From Puccinellia tenuiflora (Eukaryota > Streptophyta > Magnoliopsida > Poales > Poaceae), in assembly GCA_012064385.1 (NCBI GenBank), contig QRDG01000060.1, positions 1,410,814 to 1,474,813 of the forward strand: 64,000 bases of DNA, in the 5' to 3' direction. Under the pieces are notes generated by a model. That model saw only the letters and a list, made by a program, of their open reading frames with translations, ran no database searches and was not told the DNA's origin. This document shows, piece after piece, positions 1 through 10,560 of the stretch. Numbering within the stretch: the stretch's first letter is position 1; the number at the start of each line of letters is the position of its first letter. The position numbers and the translations under genes are program-made.

Positions 1-280
1 TGCCCTATGGGTGGCCCCCCAGGCTTCCCTTTGGTCCACAGGTGTCTTCCTTCGCATAAAAAATCTCCGTAAATTTTCGTCCAATTCCGAGAATATTTCC
101 AGAAGTAAATTTCTGAAACAATAAGACAGCAGAAACAGGGAACTGGCACTTGGCATCTTGTCAATAGGTTAGTCCGACAAAATGCATAAAAATGATATAA
201 ATGACAGTAAAAAACATTTGACAATAACACAAAACTAGCATGGATCACTCAAAAATTATAGATACGTTTGAGACGTATCA
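1..280 (-). mobile_element. LTR end fragment, Triticeae gypsy-type
   Basis: The segment is the reverse complement of an LTR start. It ends at 280 with GAGACGTATCA, the mirror of the TGATACGTCTC start seen in the solo LTRs at 31296 and 33546, and it closely matches 34760-34965. The window opens inside this LTR, so it cannot be told whether it belongs to a whole element. It appears to have inserted into the LTR that follows (281-1454). Confidence 0.75.
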
Positions 281-1454
281 CTTACTAACCGAATAATTTG
301 TGCGGGCGTATCCAAGGGTCCTCTAGTTTGCGCTTTTCCATTTGCGTGTGAGTTGCAGGTGATGAAGGTGCAAAGATGAGGATGTGGTGTGTGTAGGATG
401 TGGCGATGGGGGCAGGGGATGAAATAGGCTGGATAAACTTGTCCTGTCACCACGATGACCCTTGAATAGTCTCATACATTGTAAAGGTTTAACCGCTCCC
501 ACCCTGCCGGCTTTCCCCGGAAGAGAGCTAATTGTACAGGCAAGGGGTCGGACGGTACCGGTGGGTAAATTAGTACACCCCTGCAGGGTTTAATCTTTTC
601 GAAAAGCCGTGTCCACGGTTATGGACAAATCTTGGGAAAGGCGGATTAACTCATAGAAAAACATGAATCTTAATTACAATTTGGAAACTAGAGGTTGCAA
701 CTCAACGTGTGTTAAAAGGTTCATTTCCTCGAGGGTGATTCGAGGGAGTGCCTTGGTGGAGATGAGTGGTGGTTTCTGGTTACTATTGGTTCAATGAGAA
801 CCGAAGATAAAGGTTTACTATCTTACCCCCTTTCGAAAAACCTTCTGAGTAGTCGATGCCATGAGTCATGTTTTGAAAAGGAAAATTAGCTTTATGCAAA
901 TTAACTACTATACAACTTTAGAACCTTGTCATCATTGGGCCTATATCGCCCTACTAAACTTGCGAGTATGTCATACTTAGTCTCTCTTTGTTGATTATTA
1001 ATTGTTTCAGAGGAGGACGTCACTGAGCAGGCAGGTGGATTCTTCGTTGACATCGACGAGTAGTCTGGGGTTCCCAGGTGGCAGCTTGGGATGTCGTGGA
1101 ACAAGCTGGCTGGGATGTTTATCTGTAGGCCTCTTAGGCCATATTTTGGATCTTGTTGTTTAGACAACATATTTGGCTTCCGCTTGTTGTACTGATGGGT
1201 CTGTGACCTTTGTGTGTAATTTTGTATCTTTCTCGTTATATGAGTTGCTATATGGTCTCTTTGTGTTGTAGAGTCTGTGATGTGCCAGTTGTTCCACAAG
1301 TCTTGATCTCTTTATTATACATTGATAGCTATGCCAGTGTTTATGGCATGATCGAGGTGTTGCGTGGGAGTGGTAACCCCATGCCCTTCAATTGTGTAGC
1401 ATAGCCTGTGGGTTACATAGCCTCTCTGTATAATTCTGGGGTCGGGGCGCTACA
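281..1454 (+). mobile_element. 3' part of a gypsy 5' LTR
   Basis: The stretch ends with GGGGCGCTACA directly before a primer-binding site, which marks the end of a plus-strand 5' LTR. The part around 565-650 is similar to the reverse complement of 60296-60360, inside the 3.6-kb LTR of the element near the right end of the window, so the two LTR families are related. The left part of the LTR is missing because the LTR at 1-280 interrupts it. No protein-coding potential is visible. Confidence 0.6.
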
Positions 1455-1457
1455 AGT

Positions 1458-1470
1458 TGGTATCAGAGCA
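1458..1470 (+). other. Primer-binding site (tRNA-iMet type)
   Basis: TGGTATCAGAGCA lies three bases after the LTR end. This is the common plant LTR-retrotransposon PBS complementary to the 3' end of initiator methionyl-tRNA. It fixes the orientation of the element as plus. Confidence 0.8.
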
Positions 1471-2352
1471 GGCCGTTCTATTGGTCTATGTCGAGTCTAG
1501 TGTCGTGAAAGTTATTTATAACCTAAAAATGAGTTGTGAAAACCATCTTAGGATTCTTTTTACTCCTTACCCAATTCACTCTAATCTCGGAGACATCTTA
1601 CCTCTATTTGATTTAACGGTTCTTCTGATCGTCAGCAAATTCTAACCTCTAGGTTCACGGGGTTGGTTTCTACGTTTAGTTTACTGGTTAGCTCTGCTCG
1701 TCTGTCAAATATAAAGCCCGAAGAGAGGAAGTATTGTGTTTCATCAAGACATTCCCTTGCTTTAGCCAAGATCTTGAACCGAAGGTCCCGGATTGTGCTA
1801 GGGCTCTGTTGTAATGATTCATGAGGGTTGTCATCCTTATGAGCATTATGCTATTGTGAGTCCCAGTACATGAAGCTGATCTTTAACCCAAGATCTTTTC
1901 CATTGAACCCTGATGTTAATTGGCAAACCCTACATCAGGTTGGCAAAATTTGAAGTTTGTGGTTACAATGTTGCCATCATGATATGGCATTTTAATGATT
2001 TGGATCTAGCTATCAGGAATTGAGAAATCATTTTAATCCCTCATTAGTAATTAGAGGGATATATATTCACGTAGGAAAGATATATAGGGAGTGTGGACCA
2101 TCTTTGGTCAAATGGATCAATTGAACTTAAGGAAACCATGAGTAAGACAACATCAGAGGAAACATAAAGTTATGATCCAACTCTTAGAGACAACAAAGGC
2201 AACAATTAACCAATGATCCATTTTCTTAGGAACATTTAGGCAATAGTCAGTTTTTTTCCTCAGAATCTAGCTAGAATCCTGTAAAAAAGTTCAAGGAACC
2301 AAGGATCACTAAAGGCACGGATTTTTGATCGGTCCCTCTCCAACACGCTTTC
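1471..2352 (+). mobile_element. Non-coding internal remnant of gypsy element
   Basis: About 0.9 kb follows the PBS with no convincing gag or pol reading frame; the short frames at 1457-1645 are not recognisable. It is probably the 5' untranslated part of the element, cut off at the Harbinger-type insertion at 2356. No second LTR was found. Confidence 0.4.
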
Positions 2353-2355
2353 TTA

Positions 2356-3842
2356 GAGCATCTCCACCGGGGTCGTAAAAGGGGCCGTAAAGCCCCTTTG
2401 GGGTGCCGGACAGAAATTCAGGCCACACCGGGGGGTCACAAAGCCTTTGTCCGGCCCAAAACCTGTCTGGCACCGCGAATAGGGCCTCCAACTTTGGGGG
2501 CTGCCTTCGCGGTGCCAGACACTATCCGGGCATGTCCACTAACAGGTTTGGCCCGCCTGTCATCCTCACACCCGTCCCTTTCGAGGGTTTAATGGCGGAG
2601 CAGCCTTACGAAGCGACGCTGCAGCCGACGCGGTGGAGACGTATCGTCGGCATTGAACCGGCACGTCGCCTCACCATCCACCCGTCGCTTCCTGCGTGCG
2701 CCACAGTTTCCCGCCATCCTTTCCAGCCGCTTCCCGCCTTGTTTTCCCGCCGAGCCGGCCGGCTATAAGATCATCGCCCCCATCTCGCCGTGCTCGTCGC
2801 CGTAGAGAACAGAAGCACACCGCCGCCCCACCCCACCAACATGACATGCACCCTACTATGGGCCACCCTCACTCAGACGGCGCGCCGACGTTACGAGGTG
2901 GAGGGGGGAGCTCCTCCTCCGCCTCCTCCCCTCCTTCTCCTTCTCCGCCGGCAGACGATGACGAGGCACTGGACTTCGAGTGGGAGGAGGAGGGTGAGGA
3001 GGACCCTTTGGAGAAGCCGGTGCCGGAGGACGAGAAGGAGGAGGAGCAGCACGAGCAGGAGCCGGCCCCACCGCTCTGGCCGGACCAGCACGCGACATAC
3101 TCCTAGTTGGTCATGACGCGTGAGGTGGACGGGCGCCACCAGTTCCGGGACTTCGTCATGGCCGCGAACGGTGCGGCGGAGGAGCGCGCCATGGAGCTAT
3201 CGCTCTAGATGCTCGTCACCGATGAGTACGCCCGCTCCTTCGCCGAAGCTCAGTGGCAGCGCACGAGGATCTGGACACGGCGAGGGCGCTCGCTCACAGT
3301 CGCCTAGTGGATGAGGCCTTCCGCCGGGCGGCCGAAGCGCGGGAGCTGGAGATGATGATCCGGGAGGCCGCGGCGCACGACGCGCGGGAGGACCGGGCGT
3401 TCGCGGCGAGGGAGCTTGGGGCGCGATGAGGCGCCGGCGTGCGCGGGAGCGCAGCCAAGCGGCAGAGCAGCACTGACAGATGGTGGAGGCCAGGGCGTTG
3501 AGGCGCTTGCGTGCCCATGCTGGCGGCTTCATGCCTGGCTCCCCCTCTTTCAACGAGGGGGCGAACGACGACGAGGCTGGCCCTAGCGTGCCACCTCCGC
3601 CGTATAGTAGTAGTTTTACTTAAATTTTAGTTGTAATGCCTCTTTTGCAAATGAAATCGTCGAAATGCAATGAAATTGCCTCCTTTGCAAATGTTGATCA
3701 ATTGGGGTCCGGCCGTTTAGGGGGTGCTGGTGTGGGACGAAAAAAAAAGGACCGAACAAGTGTCCGGCACCCCCCCCCCCCCAATTAGGCCTCCAATTGA
3801 GATGTGCCAGACACAATTTAGGCGCCCCCGGTGGAGATGCTC
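2356..3842 (+). mobile_element. PIF/Harbinger-type element A with cargo ORF
   Basis: The element is bounded by inverted ends beginning GAGCATCTCCACC and ending GGTGGAGATGCTC. A 3-bp target duplication TTA lies at 2353-2355 and 3843-3845. TWA duplications are the PIF/Harbinger hallmark. It is 1487 bp long and no DDE transposase or Myb-like ORF is seen, so it is non-autonomous. The left subterminal sequence (2356-2560) matches the reverse complement of the right end of element B, and its right subterminal sequence (about 3700-3842) matches the reverse complement of the left end of B. A homopolymer C run occurs near 3768-3782. Confidence 0.75.
2846..3604 (+). pseudogene. Decayed cargo ORF of element A, charged/proline-rich
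   Basis: From an ATG at 2846 the frame runs through a histidine/glycine start, a Ser-Pro-rich stretch and an acidic DDDE/EEEGEED region to a stop at 3104-3106. It continues in frame (LVMTREVDGRHQF...) to a second stop near 3207-3209, then MLVTDEYARSFAEAQWQ. After a frameshift near 3280 another frame gives alanine/arginine-rich helical sequence, with a stop near 3427. A further frame ends at about 3604 with FNEGANDDEAGPSVPPPPYS. Together this resembles one ancestral protein of about 250 residues broken by several stops and shifts. I do not recognise the family. The frame reads from the left to the right end of the element, as the cargo of element B also does. Confidence 0.5.
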
Positions 3843-4141
3843 TTACCCTTTTTGTTTAGACTGTAAGAGCATCTCCACGGGGAGTGCCTAAATTGTGTCC
3901 GGCACCTCCATTGGAGGCCCAATTGGGGGTGCCAGACACTTGTCCGACGCTTTTTTCCCCTCCCACATTGGCACCCCCTAAACGGCCGGACCCGAAGCAA
4001 AAATAAATAAATATTGCAATAAATTCATTCGATTCAAATAGAACATTCGATAGAATTTGATTCATTTTCGGTACAAATTTGATACAACTTTTTTAATTTA
4101 AAAACTACATCTAATTCGACCGTCAGACTCCGAGACTTTCC

Positions 4142-4350
4142 TCACATATGTTTACCGCGGAGGAGTCCAGGCAGAATGTATCTCTGCTCGGGGCTATCCT
4201 CGCTGGCATTGCTCGAGTTACTTCTTACAGACCTGGTCAAGAGGCCGTTTCGGGCTACGTCGATATCAATGATCGACGTAGCCTGTGGAGAAACCATTGC
4301 TTGACCAGAATACTGAAAGTCTTTGTCTGGTAGGGCCTCGATATCAATGG
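4142..4350 (-). pseudogene. Frame-shifted tail of element B cargo ORF
   Basis: Immediately downstream of the 190-aa frame, the next frame reads APTIDIEALPDKDFQYSG and then a second IIDIDVARNG segment, ending with LLRGKHM and a stop. Two related IDI(E/D) segments suggest real protein sequence rather than noise. A one-base shift near 4350 would explain the split. The alternative is that the 190-aa frame ends correctly and this is chance. Confidence 0.3.
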
Positions 4351-4916
4351 TCGGCGCAGCTTGGTGGCGGAGGAAGAGCTGGCTCCTCCTCGTCGGACAC
4401 CGGCTCGGGCGGCTCGTCGTCGTCGGTGCGGTAGCTGTGGAGGTGGCAGGCATGCTCGGACCTCACAATGGTGTCCCAGTACGCCGCTGATGCAATTAAC
4501 GGAGGCACATGGCTCCGCTCCTCCTCCGTCACCGCGCCGCTGGCGTCCGCCTGCAACATTGACTGGATGTACTCCAGCTTCACATGCCCGGTCAGGGGCG
4601 GCGCAAAAGGGACGTTATCCAGGTTGACCAGCCAGCCGTCCGGCATGCTACGGTCAGCGGGCAGAGGGAGGTAGTCGCGAACGACCTGCTCCGCCTCCTC
4701 CACCGTCAGCGGACGACGGTCATCGGCCTGCGGGGGTGGAGGAGGCGGAGGGGGTGGTGGTGGCGGCGCCACAACCCTAGCCGCCGCAATCCGGATCACC
4801 TGGATCCGGCGTAGCTCATTGCGACGTTGGCAGCACACCAACGATATCACGTCAAGGCGCCGGCGCCGCTCGTGGTCCTCCTCCGTGGGATGGTAACCTG
4901 GTCCGCGGCGGTGCAT
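4344..4916 (-). CDS. Cargo ORF of element B, uncharacterised 190-aa protein
   Basis: This is an intact 190-codon frame on the minus strand starting at the ATG at 4916. An upstream open stretch reaches 5405 but is element end sequence. The protein starts MHRRGPGYHPTEEDHERR, then has a basic region, a run of twelve prolines at about residues 60-71, a segment with DDRRPLTVEEAEQVVRDYLP, a middle with DGWLVNLDNVPFAPPLTGHV, and an acidic, proline-rich end. Residue make-up suggests a nuclear or partly disordered protein, but I cannot name the family. A second frame at 4142-4350 looks like a continuation shifted by one base. Whether it is expressed is unknown. It could be a captured host gene or an accessory transposon gene. 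Confidence 0.5.
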   Translation of the reverse strand: MHRRGPGYHPTEEDHERRRRLDVISLVCCQRRNELRRIQVIRIAAARVVAPPPPPPPPPPPPQADDRRPLTVEEAEQVVRDYLPLPADRSMPDGWLVNLDNVPFAPPLTGHVKLEYIQSMLQADASGAVTEEERSHVPPLIASAAYWDTIVRSEHACHLHSYRTDDDEPPEPVSDEEEPALPPPPSCADH

Positions 4917-5617
4917 CGTAGCTATGCGACTGCAAGGAAAAGAAGAGGGGCGGTGGTGGAGTGTGTGAGACGAGAGGGCCGGTGGTGGCTTTCTAAAGCC
5001 GGTCAAAGGAGTGGAGATGCCGTCGCCATTAACGCCAAGACGGCATGCATACCGCCATGTGGTCTCTGCGGCGTTGCATCGAGGCGACGCTTCACTGCGC
5101 CGCCCACCTAGCCACTGAAACGATGCGCCGCCTGACGGCCCGTGCTGCAACGATGCGACGACTCGCCTCTGAAACGATGCGGCGCCTGCATCGCTGAAAC
5201 ACTGCCACGTGCCTGCGCCTCGCCGGTTCGTTTCGTGTGTATGACGGGCGGGCCATATCTGTCGGAGGCTCGGGCCGGATAGTGTCCGGCACCGCAAAGG
5301 CAGCCCCCAAAGTTGGAGGCCCTGTTCGCGGTGCCGGATAGATTTTGGACCGGACAAAGGCTTTGCGACCCCCCGTGTGGCCTGTTTTTCTGTCCGGCGC
5401 CCCAATTAAGCTTTACGGCTCTTTTTACGACCTCCGTGGAGATGCTCTAATAACTAGTGCCTTCTCAAGGCATGAAACTTCGAAAAACGATCACTAGCCA
5501 CCCCCTAGCTATGACACACTATACATCTTGACACTATATATCTTTCTCCCAAGATGAGCACGTATGGAGTAGTAAAGTACTAGAGTAATAATAGTTAAAA
5601 GTACGGAAAGTGCAAAT

Positions 5618-6017
5618 GGAGCCCGAGCTCCATGTAGCTTGGGTCTCCAAAAAAAAAAATTCGAATCCGCAAATTTTTGTTTCAAAAAATTATGAAAAAA
5701 ATCATAGTGGTGGAGAATACTATGATCAATCAATGTGAAAATTTTCAACCACAAACTCGTTATATTTTGATCTGTGCAAAAAAGAGAAATCTGGCCAGAT
5801 TTCAAAATTTTAAGATTGCGTAATGTTCACCGATTCAGATCTGTAAATTTCTCTTTTTTGCCTAGAACAGAATACAAGGAATTTCTGATTGAAAATTTTC
5901 ACAGTGGTAGATCACAATATTATCTACGAGCATATTTTTTTTCAGAATTTTTTGAATCAAATATTTGCGGTTTTAATTTTTTTTTTAAAATCGAGCTCCA
6001 TGGAGCTCGGCCTCCAA
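5618..6017. mobile_element. Foldback-like element with ~30-bp inverted ends
   Basis: The left end GGAGCCCGAGCTCCATG is mirrored at the right end by CATGGAGCTCGGCCTCC, with A-rich and T-rich inner flanks also mirrored. The AT-rich interior contains several TGAAAATTTTCA-like motifs. No coding potential is visible. It is probably a MITE or foldback element of about 400 bp. Class assignment is uncertain because no clear target duplication was found. Confidence 0.5.
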
Positions 6018-6278
6018 AACGCCGCGCTCAAAGTAAAAGTATACCTATTGCAAAATCTGAACGAAGTACCGACCGACTTGTGGACGGTTGATGGGGCAGC
6101 ATTCATGCATGGTGTTGACGTTGTACCATCATGCGTGGCGCGGACGTACCCATTATATAACGTCATGCACTCATGCTCTAGCTCCTGTGGGGAATCCGAT
6201 GCTAGCCAAGATACTATATGCCCGTGAGAATCTGTCATTTTTTAATCATATCCATGTAGGATGCAGAAATTAAAATAC

Positions 6279-6340
6279 TCCCTCCCTCCGTGAAAAAATA
6301 TACATTTTTATTTTCCAATTTGATTAAACTTTCACGCAAA
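6279..6340 (+). mobile_element. Stowaway-type MITE end (fragment)
   Basis: ACTCCCTCCCTCCGTGAAAA followed by an AT-rich stretch is the typical start of grass Stowaway (Tc1/mariner-type) MITEs. The opposite GGAGGGAGTA end was not found downstream, so only one end remains. Confidence 0.5.
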
Positions 6341-7078
6341 ATTAGTAACATATGTTACATGAAATTACTTTAGGATATCAAAGCAGACACGTCCGAACCC
6401 GCGGATGAATGAGTGGTCAAATTAGTCCAGTGTGGTTGAAATAGCTCTAAGGAATGTGGTTTCTGTTAGAATGACAAATCTTAAGGTTGAGTTTTGCTCG
6501 TCCGGTCAAGGTGAATGTTTTTTCACCATTGATAGTGGACATACACCTCTAGCGTCTTCTGCCGTTAACATTTAAGGCTGAATGCCCTATCTTAATTTAG
6601 ACCTATTTAATCCTTCAAGATTGAAAACCACGGAGGTTTAAGCAAAAATTTGTTGATTAAACCTATGGATTATATGTTAGTTTTTTTTAAGAGGTTAGAG
6701 TCAATGGATATAAGTTTTAGACTTTAGTACAAATGATATTACAGCTATGACTTTGTTACAGGAAGGTGATTGGGTCAAAATTCCAAAATATTATTTTAAA
6801 TTCCTTTTATTCAAATAGATTTGTTGTTTAGGAGAATTCTTTTTTGTGGAAGAATAATTTCAAATCTAAGGTAATCTGTGGGCATGGACAAACAAGATCA
6901 GTCTACGTTTGCCCAGCAGCTCGGCCCACAGACAGCCCATAAAGTCTAAGGAGTGTGATCGGATGTGGCTGCTGCTGCTCATGTGGACCCGTACGGCGAA
7001 TGGTTACTCGTCGTCAACCCGGCAAGCCCTATCAACAGCTCGAGGCCCAGAACCCCACCTCCGCCTCCTCCTCCCACG
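6341..7078. other. Intergenic/promoter side of the tyrosyl-tRNA synthetase gene
   Basis: No gene is seen. The stretch is AT-rich until about 6900 and becomes GC-rich from about 7000 toward the start codon, as is usual for grass 5' ends. No convincing TATA box could be placed. Confidence 0.5.
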
Positions 7079-8608
7079 ATGGCTTCCGCCGCCATGGCCG
7101 CCTCTTCCAGAACCTTCCTCCGCCCGCACCGCCTGCTCCTCCTCCCCGACCCCCGCCGCCGTTGCCTCTCCGCCTCTGCCGCGTCTTCCGCAAACGCCGT
7201 AGCCGCGACCGTCCGGCGCAGCGTGGTGGATGTTCTCCGGGAGCGCGGGCTCGTGGAGGCTACCACCTCCGAGTCTCTCGGTTCGTCGGCTACCGGGGAG
7301 CAGCAGAAGCTCAAGGCCTACTGCGGCTTCGACCCCACCGCTGAGAGTCTACACCTCGGCAACCTCATCGGTCTCGTGGCTCTCTCCTGGTTCCGCCGCT
7401 GCGGCCACACCGCTGTCGCGCTCGTCGGCGGCGCCACTGGCCGCGTAGGAGATCCCTCCGGAAAGAGCGCCGAGCGCCCTGAGCTCGACCTCGCCGCCGT
7501 CATCGCCAACTCAGAGGCGATCAAGTCCCTCGTCGCTCAGATCCTCAGCCGCGCTCCTGTACCATCTCATCATGCCCAATCGGGTAAAAACGCGATCTTG
7601 GATATAAATGAGCATGCGCTGGCCAGTTCCAGCCAGGGTTTACCAGATAATATGGGCAATGTGGGGGAAAATATGGGTTCCTTTGTGATCCTGGATAACT
7701 ACGACTGGTGGAAGGACATCACGCTGCTTGATTTCCTCAAGGAGGTGGGCAAGTTTGCGCGTGTCGGGACGATGATGGCCAAGGAGAGTGTGAAGAAGCG
7801 GCTCAATTCAGAGGAGGGCATGAGCTACACTGAATTCACCTACCAGCTTCTCCAGGGCTACGACTTCCTGTACATGTTCAAGAACATGGGTGTCAATGTG
7901 CAGATTGGGGGTAGCGATCAGTGGGGAAACATCACAGCGGGAACAGATTTGATTCGGAAAATTCTCCAGGTCGAGGGGGCGAATGGTCTGACGTTCCCAC
8001 TCTTGCTGAAGAGCGATGGGACGAAATTTGGGAAGACAGAGGATGGAGCAATTTGGCTGTCATCAAAGATGCTTTCCCCGTACAAGTTTTACCAGTACTT
8101 CTACTCAGTGCCAGATGTTGATGTCGTAAGGTTTATGAAAATCCTGACGTTCGTGAGCTTGGATGAGATTCAAGAGTTGGAAGAGTCGATGAAGAAGCCT
8201 GGCTATGTGCCAAACACGGTTCAAAGGAGGCTTGCAGAAGAGGTAACACGCTTCGTCCATGGCGAGGAGGGGTTGGGGGAGGCCCTCAAGGCAACTGAGG
8301 CCTTGCGTCCTGGGGCGCAGACGGAGTTGGACTCACAAACAATTGAGGGGATAGCGGATGATGTACCCTCATGCTCTTTACCATACAACCAAGTACTGAA
8401 GTCTCCCCTTGTTGATCTGGCTGCCTCTACAGGTTTGCTCGCTAGCAAGTCAGCGGTTCGGCGGCTTATTAAGCAAGGTGGTCTGTACTTAAATAACATG
8501 AAGATCGATAGTGAGGATAAGTTGATCGAGGCACGTGATATAGTTGACGGGAAGGTGCTGCTCCTATCTGCTGGAAAGAAGAACAAGATGGTTGTGCGTA
8601 TATCTTGA
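7079..8608 (+). CDS. Tyrosyl-tRNA synthetase, organellar (bacterial type)
   Basis: Charges tRNA-Tyr with tyrosine, by inference in plastids and mitochondria. The frame is 509 codons from the ATG at 7079; the frame is open further upstream but has no earlier ATG. Residues 1-45 are rich in Ser, Ala, Arg and Leu with few acids, typical of an organelle transit peptide. The class I signature is at 81-95 (YCGFDPTAESLHLGN, HIGH-like HLGN at 92-95). The tyrosine/ATP pocket motif GGSDQWGNI is at 277-285 and a KMSKS-like KFGKT at 316-320. The last ~70 residues form an S4-type RNA-binding domain (SAVRRLIKQGGLYLNN). Length fits bacterial-type TyrRS plus a transit peptide. No intron, stop or shift is present, so the gene looks functional. 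Both class I motifs are kept. Confidence 0.95.
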   Translation: MASAAMAASSRTFLRPHRLLLLPDPRRRCLSASAASSANAVAATVRRSVVDVLRERGLVEATTSESLGSSATGEQQKLKAYCGFDPTAESLHLGNLIGLVALSWFRRCGHTAVALVGGATGRVGDPSGKSAERPELDLAAVIANSEAIKSLVAQILSRAPVPSHHAQSGKNAILDINEHALASSSQGLPDNMGNVGENMGSFVILDNYDWWKDITLLDFLKEVGKFARVGTMMAKESVKKRLNSEEGMSYTEFTYQLLQGYDFLYMFKNMGVNVQIGGSDQWGNITAGTDLIRKILQVEGANGLTFPLLLKSDGTKFGKTEDGAIWLSSKMLSPYKFYQYFYSVPDVDVVRFMKILTFVSLDEIQELEESMKKPGYVPNTVQRRLAEEVTRFVHGEEGLGEALKATEALRPGAQTELDSQTIEGIADDVPSCSLPYNQVLKSPLVDLAASTGLLASKSAVRRLIKQGGLYLNNMKIDSEDKLIEARDIVDGKVLLLSAGKKNKMVVRIS

Positions 8609-10560
8609 TTGTTCTAATTTGTTTGTGGTATTGTTTTCTGCCGACAAGGAGAAAAAAGTAATAGCACGAGCTTAGCTGTCGTCAAACATAAAATTTACTT
8701 TGCTGGAGAAATGCTATACCAACAATTTTGGTACCTTATCCTTTGATCGGAAGTTTTGGTGTGCCGTGTTGGCTGTTGCGAGTGGCATTGGTTTGTTCTG
8801 TCATGTAATGGGATCAATCTCTCCCACCATCCTTGGGCTGGTATTCGTTGATTCTCTTGGCCTTTGAATTTGGATTAGTGCCAGTTTGTGTGTCAATATC
8901 TTTGGTGGTGCAATCCTTTAACATTTCTTGTACTGCAGCCACTGCTTCAGTTTCTCTCATGTCTCAGCTAAGCCCCATTAACTATGTGGTGGCGTCACTG
9001 GAAGTTCTGTGTTTCGACATCTAAAGTATAGGTAGTACACAATAAGGGGCATAGACCAAATTATATGCAAATCATTGTAAGTTGAAGGCTGCTGAGGCAT
9101 CACTAATCGATGTGGCTGTTTTTTTTTTCTTTTGAGAGAGACAATCAGTGTGGCTGTTGATACAATTTCCTAATTGTCTGCTTATCACTGAGTTGCGAGT
9201 ATCTTCTTGCCATGGGCTGCTCCTCCTGAGAGGAGAGAAGCACCGTGACAGCTACCCACGAACCGCCCCACCAAACCTTGACCAGTAAATATGAACCTAT
9301 TCTGAATTTTCAAAAATTCATTACTTTCAAACCAACCATTCAAATAAGAATTCGTTTAACCGTTGCGTTCCTAAAGCCAAGATTTTCAAAACTAGATCTT
9401 GTATGAATAAATTTTGACAAATATAAAAAAACAACTTTATAACCCAAAAGCAAAATTTTAACCACGGGTTAGCTTTTCATGATTAAAAGTAGCGTTTCAA
9501 ACATATCAGTTTGTGCCCTCTAAATTGTGAATAAGGTTTTTTTTTATGACATACCAGTTCATGTCCTAAAAAATCCATTAATTTCAAAAGACAAATTCAT
9601 AGCGAAAAGCAATTTTTGTACCACAAATTGGATTTTCGTGAGAAAAGGTTGCTTTTCAAAAAATTGATCTTTCCAAACATACCAGTCCGTACCCTCTAGA
9701 TCGTGAACATGATTTTTCGTCATGTGGGATCTAGTTTCGAAGATCTCGTCGCGAGGAACACTATGGTCAAAACCGATTTTGATTTCGACGTTTGGTTTAA
9801 AAGTTGTGCATTTTTAGACTAGCTTTGCATGGATGCACGGACAAAAGAGAATAGAGGTTATGCGCTCGTTGAAACAAGATGCATGGCTGGCATGCGCTCG
9901 TTCCAATTCAAAATTTCAAGTACATGTACAGAACTCGAGAATTGAGGTTACATTCCTGCGGAATTAAGTCAAGTGATTCATACATCTGGTAAACAAAAGA
10001 TCAAGTGATTCGTACAGATCAAGACAAATCAATTACATATAAATTCCAGAAGACCTCAAACCTCAAAACCCGATTTTTCCCTGGCCGAGTCATGTAGTGC
10101 AGAATACAAAAGAATCAGAAGAAGATGATAATTATTCCTAAAGGCGGTTGCTTCCGAAGGGTTTTGTTTGTGCCTGTGCCTGACCGTGACCAGTCCAGCA
10201 GCTTGCAGAAAAAGGAAGCTTGCAGAAAACGGAAATCAGACGCTTGGTAGCTTGCTCCCTGCACCAACACGAGCAAGCAACCACCACCCGTCCGCTTCAA
10301 ACAAAAACCTATTTCCGCTTGGCTCCGTCAGAGTCCTCTGCACTCCACGCAACGCAAGGAGAGGAGGAGAGGAGATACTCCTGCCTGCGCAAGAAAGAAA
10401 TTGAAGGAGAGTCCATGTCCAGTACAGAATCCCGATAATCCTCTCGATTCGAATTCCGCTTGCCCTTATCCCAGGTTAACTAAGCTACCCAGGCAGGTTT
10501 CTTGCCCTGGCTGTTCCTGAATCCTGATCGAAATTAGGACGAGCTAACTCGCCTCCCGAC
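8609..10560. other. Intergenic region with 3' UTR and degenerate repeat
   Basis: The first 300-400 bases are probably the 3' UTR of the synthetase gene. From about 9290 to 9790 an AT-rich segment repeats phrases such as ACCAGTCCGTACCCTCTAGA / CAGTTTGTGCCCTCTAAATT followed by GTGAA(C/T)A(A/T)G; it looks like an old transposon or internal repeat. From about 10160 the sequence becomes gene-like 5' flank of the isopeptidase gene, with a purine-rich GGAGAGGAGGAGAGGAG tract. No other gene is seen. Confidence 0.5.

Larger units (their letters stand above)
3867..5447 (-). mobile_element. PIF/Harbinger-type element B, inverted
   Basis: Inverted ends GAGCATCTCCACGG and CCGTGGAGATGCTC are flanked by a 3-bp duplication TAA at 3864-3866 and 5448-5450. 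The element is 1581 bp long and lies 24 bp from element A in the opposite orientation, so related right ends face each other. Subterminal sequences are shared with element A but the interior differs. No transposase is encoded, so mobility would need a partner in trans. Confidence 0.75.

Noticed and set aside
6965..7078. Upstream extension of the tyrosyl-tRNA synthetase frame
   Set aside because: The frame is open but starts with GTG; the first ATG is at 7079, and the sequence after it already gives a good transit peptide.
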